DNA of 64,000 bases from DAOMFB01 sp963801475 (GTDB lineage: Bacteria; Acidobacteriota; Thermoanaerobaculia; UBA5066), in assembly GCA_963801475.1 (NCBI GenBank), contig CAWDEX010000002.1:620001-684000 (forward strand). The letters run 5' to 3'. A program made the position numbers and the translations under genes. Shown here in pieces: positions 1 to 8,891 of this stretch. Numbering within the stretch: the first letter of the stretch is position 1; each line of letters begins with the position of its first letter. The notes beneath the pieces are model-generated. The model worked only from the letters and a program-made list of their open reading frames with translations, ran no database searches and was not told where the DNA came from.

Positions 1-721
1 GTCCGGTCGCTGCGTCGTCGAACTCCCGGAACGTCGTCGCGGCGAGCATCCGCGGGAGGTCGATCCGCTCCTTGGCCTCCGGAAAACGGTCGGCGAGGTC
101 CTTCACCTTGGCCTTCAGCGTCCGGAGGAAGACGGCGACGTAGAAGGGGCCGGCGCCACTTTCCAGGAAGCGGGCTCCCGCGGCGAGGTCGTACGGGACG
201 GAGATCGTCGCGGCGGCGGAGAGAAGCGTCTGGCCGGGGTGCTCACCGAGCCACTTCAGGAGGACGTTTCCGCCGAGCGACGCCCCGGCGGCGACGAGGG
301 GCGTCCGGGGCGCCCGGCGGTGGAGGAGCTTCAGGACGAGGTCGGCGTCTCCCGTCTCGCCGGAATGGTAGAAGCGCGGTCGTCCGTTCGGGAGCATCGC
401 CCCGAGGTCGTCGGGGGGGCGCGCGCAGGAGCGGAAGTTGAGGATCGTGACGGCGAAGCCCGCGCGCCGCGCGAGGGCGGCGATCCCCTGGATGTAGACG
501 GAGAAGGAACTCCCTTCGAGGCCGTGGAGGAGGAGAATGCGCGGCGCGTCGTCGGCGTCGACGTGGTCGAGGACCAGCTCGTCGCCGTCGGGCGTCGGGA
601 CGATCTCGCGCCGGAGCGGGACGAGCCGCCGCGGCCGGGCGAGCCGGCCCCACATCGACTGCGGATGCGGCCCCGGGAGCCACCAGGCCGGTCGGAAAGG
701 CTCCGGTCCGCCGGCACTCAC
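1..721 (-). CDS. YheT-type alpha/beta hydrolase (3' part outside window)
   Basis: About 240 residues are visible; the C-terminus runs off the left edge. The N-terminal FRPAWWLPGPHPQSMWG pattern is the typical opening of the YheT/COG0429 hydrolase family. It is followed by the HGLEGSS oxyanion loop, an NFRSC strand and the nucleophile elbow GASLGGN, with the Ser as nucleophile. The start is a GTG at 721 that shares GTGA with the stop of the 718-5463 gene, so the two are translationally coupled. Members are soluble carboxylesterase-like enzymes whose physiological substrate is mostly unknown. The family call is firm; the substrate is not known. Confidence 0.85.
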   Translation of the reverse strand, partial: MSAGGPEPFRPAWWLPGPHPQSMWGRLARPRRLVPLRREIVPTPDGDELVLDHVDADDAPRILLLHGLEGSSFSVYIQGIAALARRAGFAVTILNFRSCARPPDDLGAMLPNGRPRFYHSGETGDADLVLKLLHRRAPRTPLVAAGASLGGNVLLKWLGEHPGQTLLSAAATISVPYDLAAGARFLESGAGPFYVAVFLRTLKAKVKDLADRFPEAKERIDLPRMLAATTFREFDDAATG

Positions 722-3700
722 GGGCGCTCGACGATCTCGAGCCGGTTCTCGATGTCCGAGACGAGCAGCTTCTTCTCCGGGAGGAGGACGAGGCCCACCG
801 GCTTGTCGAAGGACGGCCCGCCGGGGCCCGCCTTGATCGACGTCTTGAGCGCGCCGTCGGGCGTGAAGGCCCGGACCTCGTGCTCGAGCGGAACGGTCAC
901 CCAGAGGGTCCCGCCCGGCTCCACGGCCACGTAGGGTTCGGAGAAGACCGTTCGCTTCCAGCCGGGAACGGGGATCGTCTTCAGGAGCTTTCCGTCCCGG
1001 TCGAATCCGCAGAGCCGCGCGTTGCCGTTGTCGCAGACCCAGACGACGCCCGCGCCGTCGACGGCGATTCCCTGCGGGTCCTGGAGCTGTCCCGGCGCGC
1101 TGCCGCGGCCGCCCCACTCGGCTTCCTTGTTCCCGTCGGCGTCCGAGCGGACGACGCGGCCGTTCCCCGTGTCGACGACGAAGACGGAGCCTCTCGAGTC
1201 GACCGCCACGCCGCGCGGCCCGAAGAACCCGTGATTCCACTCGCGGAGGTACTTTCCGGCCCCGTCGAAGACCTGGACGCGTGAGTTCCAGGTGTCGGCG
1301 ACGTAGACGCGGCCCGCCCTGTCGACCGCCACGTCGCAGGGGTCCTTGAACTCGCCCGGGGCGCTGCCGCGACGTCCCCACGCGAGCAGGGGCGAGAGGG
1401 ACGGACCGAGCTTCTGGATCCGGTTGTTGACGAAGTCGGCGACGTAGATGTTGCCCGCCGCGTCGCGAGCGAGGCCGCGAGGCTGGCCGAACCGACCCGG
1501 CGCGTCCGCCGGGGGACGCGGACCCTCGTCGGCCGCCGCGCGGGGGGTTTCGGTCGGGGCCTCGGCGAGGCGCTCGATCGTCAGGACCGGCGTGGACCCG
1601 GCGAAGATCCCCTTCACCGCGAAGATCGTGACGGCGGGGTTCTCGTAGACGGGGAATAGGAGGTCGCTCCACTCCCGGAAGCGGGCGAGGTTCCCGCCGC
1701 CGGGGGCTCTCCGCTCGAGCGGCCCGACGTAGAGGAGCGCGACGCGATAGCGTTTCAGGATCTCCTCGACCCTCGTGCGGTCGGCGGCGCGGTAGACCGT
1801 CTCGACGTCGGCCTTCCGTCGCTCGACCTCGGCGCGCGAATGGCTCCGCTGCTGGACGTGATAGTCCCAGCCGATGACGATCGGGAGGCCCGTGTTCATC
1901 GAGACGCGGCCGAACTCGCCGTACGAGGGCCCCCAGGCTTCGCACAGGACGGGAATGCCCGGGACGGCCCGGTTGAGCCAGTCGTACGCGGCTTTCTCCG
2001 CGGGGTCGAAGCGGTCGAGGTACGCGGTCCCGTCGAGCGTCCCTCGCGGGCCGTTCACCCGGTTGACCGAGACGGCACCGACGGTCGCGGCGAGCGACGT
2101 GATCGCGGCGAGGAAGGCGACGGCGACGAAGACGGCGCGCCGGACGAGGCGCCCGGGACCCGCGTCGGCCGAGAAGAGCCGGGCCAGGATGGCGCCCCCG
2201 GCGATCGACAGGAGGAACCACGTCTCCAGATAGAACTTGAAGAGCGTGTTCATCCGGTCCCAGACGAAGACCGTTTCGCAGCCGGCCCAGACCGCGAAGG
2301 AGAAGGCGGCGATAGCGAGCGGCAGGCGGTCTTCCGCGAGCGTTCCCCGGCGAAGGACGAGAACGAGCCCGAAGACGAAGAGGGCGAGCGCGAACGTCCG
2401 GACCGGCGCCGCCGTCGGCGAGCCGGCGCGCCAGGCGAGGGCGAAGACGACGAAGAGGAAGAGGAGCCCGAAGAGCTGCCGCTGCCCGCGCGTCAGCCGC
2501 GTCTCTCCGGAACGGGCGAGGATCGAGGAGCGGAGCGCCCCGAAGAGGAACGGCACGGTGACGGCGAGAAAGAGCCCCCAGACCTCGAGGAAGGCGAGGG
2601 GCCGCGCGTACGGCCCGACTTCGAGCCCCCAGTTGCGCGGGGGGGGCGTGAAGTGGGCCCAGAACGGCCGGTAGAGGAGCCAGGCGGCGCCGAGGACCGC
2701 GGCCGCCGGAAAGACGACGCGGGTCACGAGGCGGGCGAGCCGTCGTCCGAGGCCGGCGTCACGCTCCGACCACCACCACGAGAGGCCGAGGAGGAAGAGG
2801 AGGATGCCGACGTAGGTCGGGATGCTCCAGCCGTTCGTCACCTGGATCGCGCCGAGCAGGAGCCCTCCGAGCAGGAAAAGCGTGGCGCGCCCGGCGCGCG
2901 ACGGAAGCTCGGCGCCGCGCGTCAGGCCGAGCAGGAGGAGCGCGACGAACCCCGCCGTGAAGGGCATGACGAGTGCGTGGGCGTGCAGGTCGGAGAAGAG
3001 GAAGGTCCAGAGCGGGTACTCGTTGATCGTGTTCGGAATGACCCGCGAGCTGTCCCAGAAGACCTCCCAGAGCCCGGCGCGGCGGTGCGCGAGGAGGAAG
3101 AGCCCCGAGAGGTTCCCGGCAAGAATCCCGAGTGCGACGGTCCAGAGGCCGCCCCGCCCCCCGGAGAGGAAGGTTCCCGCCGCGTAGAGCGCGGCGGCCG
3201 CGAGGCCCGCGACGAGGGCGAGGCCGGCGTTGAACATCACGGCGGGCGCGATGTCGAGCGCCTTGCCGACGGCGGCGACGACGTAGTGGCCGAAGTAGGT
3301 GTAGGAGAGGGGCGCGCCGGAGAGCCACGGCTCGGGGGGCGGGAGGTACGCCGTCCGGTACAGGGCGTTCAGGAACGAGAAGTCCATCGGCTTCTCGCCC
3401 CAGTAGATCTCGGGGTTCAGGGCGCGCAGGACGAGGAAGAAGAAGAACGCGGCGCCGAACACGAGATCGGTCCGCCGGAGATCCCCGGGTCGGCCGAGCG
3501 CGCGGCGCCTCCAGACGAACGCCCCCGCGGCCCCGAGAGCGAGCGCGCTGCCGAGGAGAACCGGCCGTTCGAACCGCGCGGCGCCCAGCGACACGAGAAG
3601 CCACGGGACGAAGGCGAAGAGAAGGACGCCGACCACCTTGGAAAGGGCGTAGAGACCGGGGCGCGGCCCCAGCGCCGCGGCCAGGAGCGCCCAGGTGGCA

Positions 3701-5463
3701 AGGCCGAGCCCTTCGGCGAGGAGCAGGACGAGAAGCGTCGCGAGGACCCCGCTCCGGACGGCGCCGAGGCCCCGCCCGGGCGCCGCGGAGGCGGGGGCGT
3801 CGGCCCGCGCGAGGAGCAGCTGGCTTCGCGAGAAGGAGCGCGACGGCAGCGCGGTCAGGATCTTCCCCTCGATCGCCTCCGCGGAGAGCCGGCCGCGGTT
3901 CTCGAAGAAGAGGACTTTCGGGTGGTCGTAGATGGAGAACGACTCGTCGGCCAGCTCGTCGGGGATCGAGATCCCGGCGAGGGACGGGCGCGACGCGACG
4001 TCCTTCACGAGGACGAAGCCGAGATCGCCGGAGAAGAGGAGCTGGAGGTAGTTGTTCGTCAGCGGAAATTTCTTCGGCGCGCGGGTGACCGCGCCATAGA
4101 TCCGCTTGGTCTGGAAGACCACGACGTCGGCCGTGGCCAGCTCGCGCGCGAGCCGGGTGATCTTGGCGGGGGAATCCTCCTCGTAGTAGCCGAAGTCGAC
4201 GATCCGGTAGCGGTCCGGCGAAAGCCCGGGAAGAGGGAGCGGAAAGCCCTCGTCCCAGTGCTGCGCGACGACCTTCTTCCCCGGCGCGACGTGCTCGTAG
4301 AACCAGCGAGAGGCCGCCACGGGCGTGAAGGGACGCGCGTAGATCGAGAGAAAGGCGAGGGCCCAGAGGGCCGTTCCCGCCACGACGGCGCCGCGCACGA
4401 TCCGCCCGCGCCGGCTTTGCCCGGCCAGATCCGTGAGCGCCGTCGCCGCCCAGAGCGCGAAGAACGGGTAGAGGGGCAGGAGATAGCGCGGGAACTTCAC
4501 GTCGAACGAGGCCGTGACGAGGAAGTAAGGGACGGCCCACGCGAGGGCGACGGTCTCGAACGGGGTCCACTGCCGGAAGCGGCGGGCGAGCCGGAAGGCT
4601 CCCCAGAGCGCCGCGAGGCCGAGGAAGGGGCCGAGGCCCCAGAGGACGATCTCTTTCAGCTCGTAGAAGCCCTTCGCCGTGCCGATGTACTGGTTCGTGT
4701 AGGGAAGGGCTCCCGCCGAGCGGACCATCCGGCTCTGCTCGAGGACGTCGTGCGAGAAGCGGGCGAAGTCGAGGAACGCATAGGGCTGCGCGAGAGCGAA
4801 GGCGGCGAGCCCCGTCCCGGCGGCGGTCGCGAGGAGGACGGCCGCCTTGTACGGCTCCCGCTCGGCGCGGAAACGGAGCCAGACCGCCACGGCGACGGGG
4901 AGGAGAAGAGGCGCGGCGCTCACCTTCGTGGCCAGGGCGAGGCCCGCCGCGACGCTGCCGAGGAGGAGATGCCTGGGGCGGCCCTCTTCGGCGTAGCGGC
5001 CGACGAGGACGAGAGTGAGGAGGACGAGGAAGGTCAGGGGAATGTCATTCGTCGCGAAGTGTGCGTTCTGGAGGTGCAGGACGGAGAGCGCCAGAAGAAG
5101 CCCCGAGAGGAGCCCGACGCTTTCGCCGTACCGACGCCGCGCGGCCAGGACGAGGAGCAGAACGGTCGCCCCGCCCCAGAGCGCCGAGAGCGCGCGCCCC
5201 GTGAAGATGGCGCCGTCGTAGGAGGCGAACCACGGGTTCAGGAGGGCCAGCGGCGCCGTGGCCGCTTTCGTGACGTAGAAGGGGAACGACCCGTACGCGA
5301 AGAACTCGGGATTGAGCTTGGGCGGGTGGAACGAGAGGCGAAGGACCGCGTTCGCGATGGCCCGCTCGTCCGGGTGGAAGTAGTGTCGCTCGTCGAAATC
5401 GATGCCGAAAACGCGCACGGCGATCGCCAGGGCGAAGATCGCGAGGAGCGCGCGGCGCCGCAT
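718..5463 (-). CDS. Giant membrane protein: GT39-like + DUF2298 (YYY) + NHL propeller
   Basis: The protein has 1581 residues starting at ATG 5463; upstream in-frame starts add only Arg/Ser-rich noise. Residues 1 to about 560 form a polytopic GT-C region with an acidic first-loop motif (DFDERHYFHPDE, residues about 20-33) as in PMT/ArnT-type polyprenyl-phosphate-sugar transferases. A second polytopic unit from about residue 640 contains the YWGEKPMDFSFLNA and LSYTYFGHY signatures of the Chlor_Arch_YYY/DUF2298 family. The last 260 residues (from about 1320) are NHL-type blades (GQPRGLARDAAGNIYVADF and repeats), probably extracytoplasmic. It presumably transfers sugars from lipid carriers outside the membrane, but acceptor and donor are unknown. 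It is divergent from the 5529 gene and overlaps the hydrolase start by 4 bases. Confidence 0.85.
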   Translation of the reverse strand: MRRRALLAIFALAIAVRVFGIDFDERHYFHPDERAIANAVLRLSFHPPKLNPEFFAYGSFPFYVTKAATAPLALLNPWFASYDGAIFTGRALSALWGGATVLLLVLAARRRYGESVGLLSGLLLALSVLHLQNAHFATNDIPLTFLVLLTLVLVGRYAEEGRPRHLLLGSVAAGLALATKVSAAPLLLPVAVAVWLRFRAEREPYKAAVLLATAAGTGLAAFALAQPYAFLDFARFSHDVLEQSRMVRSAGALPYTNQYIGTAKGFYELKEIVLWGLGPFLGLAALWGAFRLARRFRQWTPFETVALAWAVPYFLVTASFDVKFPRYLLPLYPFFALWAATALTDLAGQSRRGRIVRGAVVAGTALWALAFLSIYARPFTPVAASRWFYEHVAPGKKVVAQHWDEGFPLPLPGLSPDRYRIVDFGYYEEDSPAKITRLARELATADVVVFQTKRIYGAVTRAPKKFPLTNNYLQLLFSGDLGFVLVKDVASRPSLAGISIPDELADESFSIYDHPKVLFFENRGRLSAEAIEGKILTALPSRSFSRSQLLLARADAPASAAPGRGLGAVRSGVLATLLVLLLAEGLGLATWALLAAALGPRPGLYALSKVVGVLLFAFVPWLLVSLGAARFERPVLLGSALALGAAGAFVWRRRALGRPGDLRRTDLVFGAAFFFFLVLRALNPEIYWGEKPMDFSFLNALYRTAYLPPPEPWLSGAPLSYTYFGHYVVAAVGKALDIAPAVMFNAGLALVAGLAAAALYAAGTFLSGGRGGLWTVALGILAGNLSGLFLLAHRRAGLWEVFWDSSRVIPNTINEYPLWTFLFSDLHAHALVMPFTAGFVALLLLGLTRGAELPSRAGRATLFLLGGLLLGAIQVTNGWSIPTYVGILLFLLGLSWWWSERDAGLGRRLARLVTRVVFPAAAVLGAAWLLYRPFWAHFTPPPRNWGLEVGPYARPLAFLEVWGLFLAVTVPFLFGALRSSILARSGETRLTRGQRQLFGLLFLFVVFALAWRAGSPTAAPVRTFALALFVFGLVLVLRRGTLAEDRLPLAIAAFSFAVWAGCETVFVWDRMNTLFKFYLETWFLLSIAGGAILARLFSADAGPGRLVRRAVFVAVAFLAAITSLAATVGAVSVNRVNGPRGTLDGTAYLDRFDPAEKAAYDWLNRAVPGIPVLCEAWGPSYGEFGRVSMNTGLPIVIGWDYHVQQRSHSRAEVERRKADVETVYRAADRTRVEEILKRYRVALLYVGPLERRAPGGGNLARFREWSDLLFPVYENPAVTIFAVKGIFAGSTPVLTIERLAEAPTETPRAAADEGPRPPADAPGRFGQPRGLARDAAGNIYVADFVNNRIQKLGPSLSPLLAWGRRGSAPGEFKDPCDVAVDRAGRVYVADTWNSRVQVFDGAGKYLREWNHGFFGPRGVAVDSRGSVFVVDTGNGRVVRSDADGNKEAEWGGRGSAPGQLQDPQGIAVDGAGVVWVCDNGNARLCGFDRDGKLLKTIPVPGWKRTVFSEPYVAVEPGGTLWVTVPLEHEVRAFTPDGALKTSIKAGPGGPSFDKPVGLVLLPEKKLLVSDIENRLEIVERP

Positions 5464-5472
5464 CGTCCGACA

Positions 5473-5519
5473 AAGATACATCGCGGCGGAGCGGCAGGGC
5501 GCGTCGGGGCTTCTAGAAT
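5473..5519. promoter_or_regulatory. Divergent start-proximal -10 boxes between the first two GT-C genes
   Basis: On the minus strand TATCTT lies at 5478-5473, 9 bases before ATG 5463. On the plus strand TAGAAT lies at 5514-5519, 9 bases before TTG 5529. Neither gene shows a good Shine-Dalgarno sequence. Transcription would begin within a few bases of each start codon. I see no clear -35 element. Confidence 0.4.
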
Positions 5520-5528
5520 GGGATCCTC

Positions 5529-8500
5529 TTGACGTCGGAGACGCCCGCCGCCGCCTCGACCGGCCGCGTGAGCCGCGCCGCGGCGTGGCTCCCCCTTGTC
5601 GCGGCCGTGGGGGCTGCATCGGTGGCCACGGCGGTGGTCCTCGCGTCGGGAAGCCGTGCAGCCGCGCGCGGGGAGCGGGTCCTCGCGGGGCTCGACCCGA
5701 TGTTCCTCGGGTTCCGCCGGCGCGCGCTCCCTCTTCTGGAGTTTGCTTGGGAGCGTCGCACGGGGCTCGGGGCCGTCGCCATCGCCGCGTGCGCGGTCCT
5801 CGCCCTTCTCGCGCTGCGGAAGGGCGTCCGGAGCGGCGCGCCGCTGGCGCTCGGGGCGGCGGCGGCCGCCCTGGCGACCGGAGGCCAGCTTCTTCTCGTG
5901 ACGGGGCGGTTCACGGTCGGGTGGCTTCTCTACGGAATGGGCGTCGTGGCGGCTGCGGCGGCCGGTGCCCTGGCGCCGCTCGCCAGCCTGCCCGCCGTGC
6001 CGGCGCTCCCGCGTCCGGGCGACCCGTCCGGCCCGAAGGAGCGGGCGGCGACGTCTCCGGGGTGGGGGGAGTGCGCCGTCCTCCTCTCCCTTCTGCTCCT
6101 GGCCCTCCTCACCCGGGCGTGGGCGCTCAACGAGCTGCCGGCCTCCTTCGACGCCGAGATGATCTCCGCGCAGACCCAGAGCCGGACGGCCTTCGGGCTC
6201 TCGCAGTTCGTGAGATCCGAGTTCGTCGGGACGAGCAACGGCATCGTCACCCCGTTGACGAACCGGGCCGTCTACGCCGCGCTCGGCACCTCGATCACGT
6301 CGATGCGCGTGACGGCCCTCCTCTGGGGGCTCCTCGCCGTCGGGCTCTTCTGGGCGCTGGCGCGGCGGCTCCTCGGCGGGATCGGGGGACCGGCGGGAGT
6401 CACCCTCCTCTTCGTCACGGCCCCGGAGCAGCTCTTCTGGTCGCGCAGCGAGGTCTCCATCTTCGCGCCGATGGCGGTGATCGGGCTCCTGTTCGCCCAC
6501 GCGGGGCTCTCGATGACGCGACGCTTCGGTGCGGGCCCGGTTCTCGTGGCCGCGCTCCTGACCCCCGTCTCCCGCTTCTTCTACACGGCCGCGCACGTCC
6601 TGGTGATCTACCCGCTCCTCCTGGCAGGGCACGGCGCTCTCGCCGTCCGGGGCGCGGCGCGCCGCGCCCTCGCGGCCTTTCCCGTTCTCGCGCTGGGGAT
6701 CGGCCTCTGGATCGCCAGCGTCTCGGCGGCGCAGGCGGTCGTCTCGGGGCACTTCACGTTCGTTCACCCCGCGCGCGTCCGCGGCGAGGCCGTGTGGCGT
6801 GCCAGGCTGCCGGCCGAGGCCGGGGTGGTCGAGGTCGCGACGGCTCAAGGCCGTCGGCTGCTCGGAAACCTGCAGAGCGTCGCGGCGGGGCTGACGTATC
6901 ACGAGAGGTTCTCGACGCACTGGACGCAGCGCGCGGTCCTCTCGCCCCCCCACAACACGACGATCGGGATGGGCCTCGCGATTCTCGCGGCCGCGGGGCT
7001 CGGCTGGCTCCTCGGGCAGCCCCGGGAGCGGCCCTCGGCGCTCCTCCTCCTCTGGCTCGCCCTCGGACTTCTACCGGGGTGTCTCTCGGAGGAGCCTGAC
7101 GCGCGCCGGAACTCGGTGATGTTCGCGCCGCTCATCCTCTCGGCCGGGATCTTCGTCGTGGCTCTCGTCCGCCTCGCCCGCGAGCGCGCCGGGCGCGCGG
7201 GAGCCATCTGGGCGGCGGGTCTCGGGGGCGCCTCCCTCCTGGGCGTCGCGGCGGCCGGTCTCGCCTCGCATCTCCTTCTCCCCGTCGCCCCCCTCGCCGC
7301 GGACCAGCAGATCCGCTTCGCGGCCCCGCTCTTCTCAAACGGGAGCACCGTCCTTCACGGACTCTTCTACCGGGAGGGTAAGACGATCGCGTTCGGCCAG
7401 CTCGACCGCCTCCTTCCGGCCTCGGGCCCCTGCTATCAGTTCATCGAGCGGGACGATCTGCTGCAGGCGGTCTTCGCTCCGACCTGCGATTTCCACGAGG
7501 AGGTCTTCCAGCTGACGCTCCCGCCTCGGGTGATCGCCGCCCGGAGGGCAGCCGCCGCGCCACAGCGGATCTCCTACCTCGTCACGGGCCAGCCGTGGGG
7601 CCGGCGTCTTCTGGAACTCCTCCGGGCCGTTCACCCCTCGGCACGGGTGAGGGAGGAGCACTTCCCGGCCGCCTCCGAGACGCTGTTCGCCATCGAGACC
7701 GGCCGGGCCGAGCTCGAGGAGGCGCGGCAGCCGGACGTGAAAGACGGCGTGACCTCCGGAGGCTTCCTGCTGCCGCGGGACGGCTGGTGGGAAGTGGCCA
7801 TCGAGCCCGCCTGTGCCGGCGCCCGCCTGGCGATCGGCGCGGAGGGGTGGGACGGCCGGGGAGAGCGGCCTCTCCTCGCGGGAATCCAGACGTTCCGCCT
7901 CGTACGTCCTGTCTCCTGCGGCGGGCCGGCCCGGCTCGTCCTCCGCGACGCCAGAGACGGGGGGCGGCTGGAGCCGGTTCTCGTGGCGCCGCGGGTGGCG
8001 GCGCTTCCTGAGGCGCGCGCCCCCGGAGCGGTGGCGATCTCGGGATACGGAGCGGCCACGGCAGTCTTCCGATTCCCGTTTCTCCCGTCCGACGTGGGCC
8101 GGGACCGGACGGGACGACTCTGGGCGCTCGGCATGAACGAACTCGCCTGGCAGCTCGTCGCCGTCGAGGTCGGAGGACGCGAGGTCGGAAAGGCCCGCCC
8201 CGATCTCCCGCGCGATCCCAGCACCGGGACGCTCGCCCTCTCCCCGGAGGGCGGGGCGGCCGTCCTTTCGCTCAACGCCGTGGAGTTCTACGACGCGGCG
8301 CTCCGTCGGACGGCTCGCTGGGAGCTTCCTCCCGGCGTCGTCGCGTCCGATGCGCTCTTCCTTCCGGACGGGCGCCTCGTCGTCGTCACGAACCAGCACC
8401 GTCTCGACCTCTACACGCAGGACGGCCGGCTTCTGGAATCGTTCGTCTCGTGGGACGGAGGCGCGGGGCGGTTCGCCGCGCCCGTCGGCGTCGCGCTCAG

Positions 8501-8870
8501 CCCTTCGGGGCTACTCGCCGTCGCCGAGGAGACGGGCGACGTGGAGCTGTTCCGCCTTTCCCCGGACGGCTTTTCGCCCGTTTATCTCCGGACGCTTCGC
8601 CCCGAACCGGGCGCGGTGCCGTTCGCGAACGATCTCCGCGGCATCGCGTTCGACGGGCCCGACCGCCTTATCCTTCCCTACAACCCGGAGCGGCCGCCCC
8701 TCCTCCTCGATCTCGAGGGGCGGCGCCTCCTTTCGGCCACGCCGGAGGGCGACGTCTCGGCAAAGGGGTTCGGCTCCCCGTACCGCTTCGTCGGAACGCC
8801 GGAGAGCCTCTACGTGGTCGACCGGACCGACGCGGCGCTCTGGAGCGTCGCACGCCCGGAGCGGCGCTGA
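5529..8870 (+). CDS. GT-C membrane glycosyltransferase-like protein with propeller-like C-terminus
   Basis: The protein has 1113 residues. About 590 N-terminal residues are dominated by hydrophobic segments. The first periplasmic loop after a TM carries ELPASFDAEMISAQ, the position of the acidic catalytic motif in GT39/ArnT-like enzymes. The remaining part is soluble-looking and beta-rich. Its last 300 residues contain recurring blade-like phrases (LFLPDGRLVVVTNQHRLDLY, GVALSPSGLLAVAEETGDVELF, RGIAFDGPDRLILPYN) resembling a beta-propeller. The start is a TTG at 5529; an in-frame GTG at 5568 is a plausible alternative just before the first TM. It is the first gene of a rightward block of GT-C proteins. 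Acceptor and donor are unknown. Confidence 0.75.
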   Translation: MTSETPAAASTGRVSRAAAWLPLVAAVGAASVATAVVLASGSRAAARGERVLAGLDPMFLGFRRRALPLLEFAWERRTGLGAVAIAACAVLALLALRKGVRSGAPLALGAAAAALATGGQLLLVTGRFTVGWLLYGMGVVAAAAAGALAPLASLPAVPALPRPGDPSGPKERAATSPGWGECAVLLSLLLLALLTRAWALNELPASFDAEMISAQTQSRTAFGLSQFVRSEFVGTSNGIVTPLTNRAVYAALGTSITSMRVTALLWGLLAVGLFWALARRLLGGIGGPAGVTLLFVTAPEQLFWSRSEVSIFAPMAVIGLLFAHAGLSMTRRFGAGPVLVAALLTPVSRFFYTAAHVLVIYPLLLAGHGALAVRGAARRALAAFPVLALGIGLWIASVSAAQAVVSGHFTFVHPARVRGEAVWRARLPAEAGVVEVATAQGRRLLGNLQSVAAGLTYHERFSTHWTQRAVLSPPHNTTIGMGLAILAAAGLGWLLGQPRERPSALLLLWLALGLLPGCLSEEPDARRNSVMFAPLILSAGIFVVALVRLARERAGRAGAIWAAGLGGASLLGVAAAGLASHLLLPVAPLAADQQIRFAAPLFSNGSTVLHGLFYREGKTIAFGQLDRLLPASGPCYQFIERDDLLQAVFAPTCDFHEEVFQLTLPPRVIAARRAAAAPQRISYLVTGQPWGRRLLELLRAVHPSARVREEHFPAASETLFAIETGRAELEEARQPDVKDGVTSGGFLLPRDGWWEVAIEPACAGARLAIGAEGWDGRGERPLLAGIQTFRLVRPVSCGGPARLVLRDARDGGRLEPVLVAPRVAALPEARAPGAVAISGYGAATAVFRFPFLPSDVGRDRTGRLWALGMNELAWQLVAVEVGGREVGKARPDLPRDPSTGTLALSPEGGAAVLSLNAVEFYDAALRRTARWELPPGVVASDALFLPDGRLVVVTNQHRLDLYTQDGRLLESFVSWDGGAGRFAAPVGVALSPSGLLAVAEETGDVELFRLSPDGFSPVYLRTLRPEPGAVPFANDLRGIAFDGPDRLILPYNPERPPLLLDLEGRRLLSATPEGDVSAKGFGSPYRFVGTPESLYVVDRTDAALWSVARPERR

Positions 8871-8879
8871 AGCGTCTCT

Positions 8880-8885
8880 TAAGAT
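8880..8885 (+). promoter_or_regulatory. Start-proximal TAAGAT box
   Basis: TAAGAT ends 6 bases before ATG 8892. No Shine-Dalgarno sequence is visible between the upstream stop and this ATG. It fits the window-wide leaderless pattern. Confidence 0.35.
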
Positions 8886-8891
8886 AGACGG

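Noticed and set aside
1840..5532. A 1230-residue plus-strand open frame
   Set aside because: It lies antisense to the GT39-DUF2298-NHL gene, is a Glu/Arg/Gly-rich low-complexity translation and has no domain pattern. It results from high GC at third positions.
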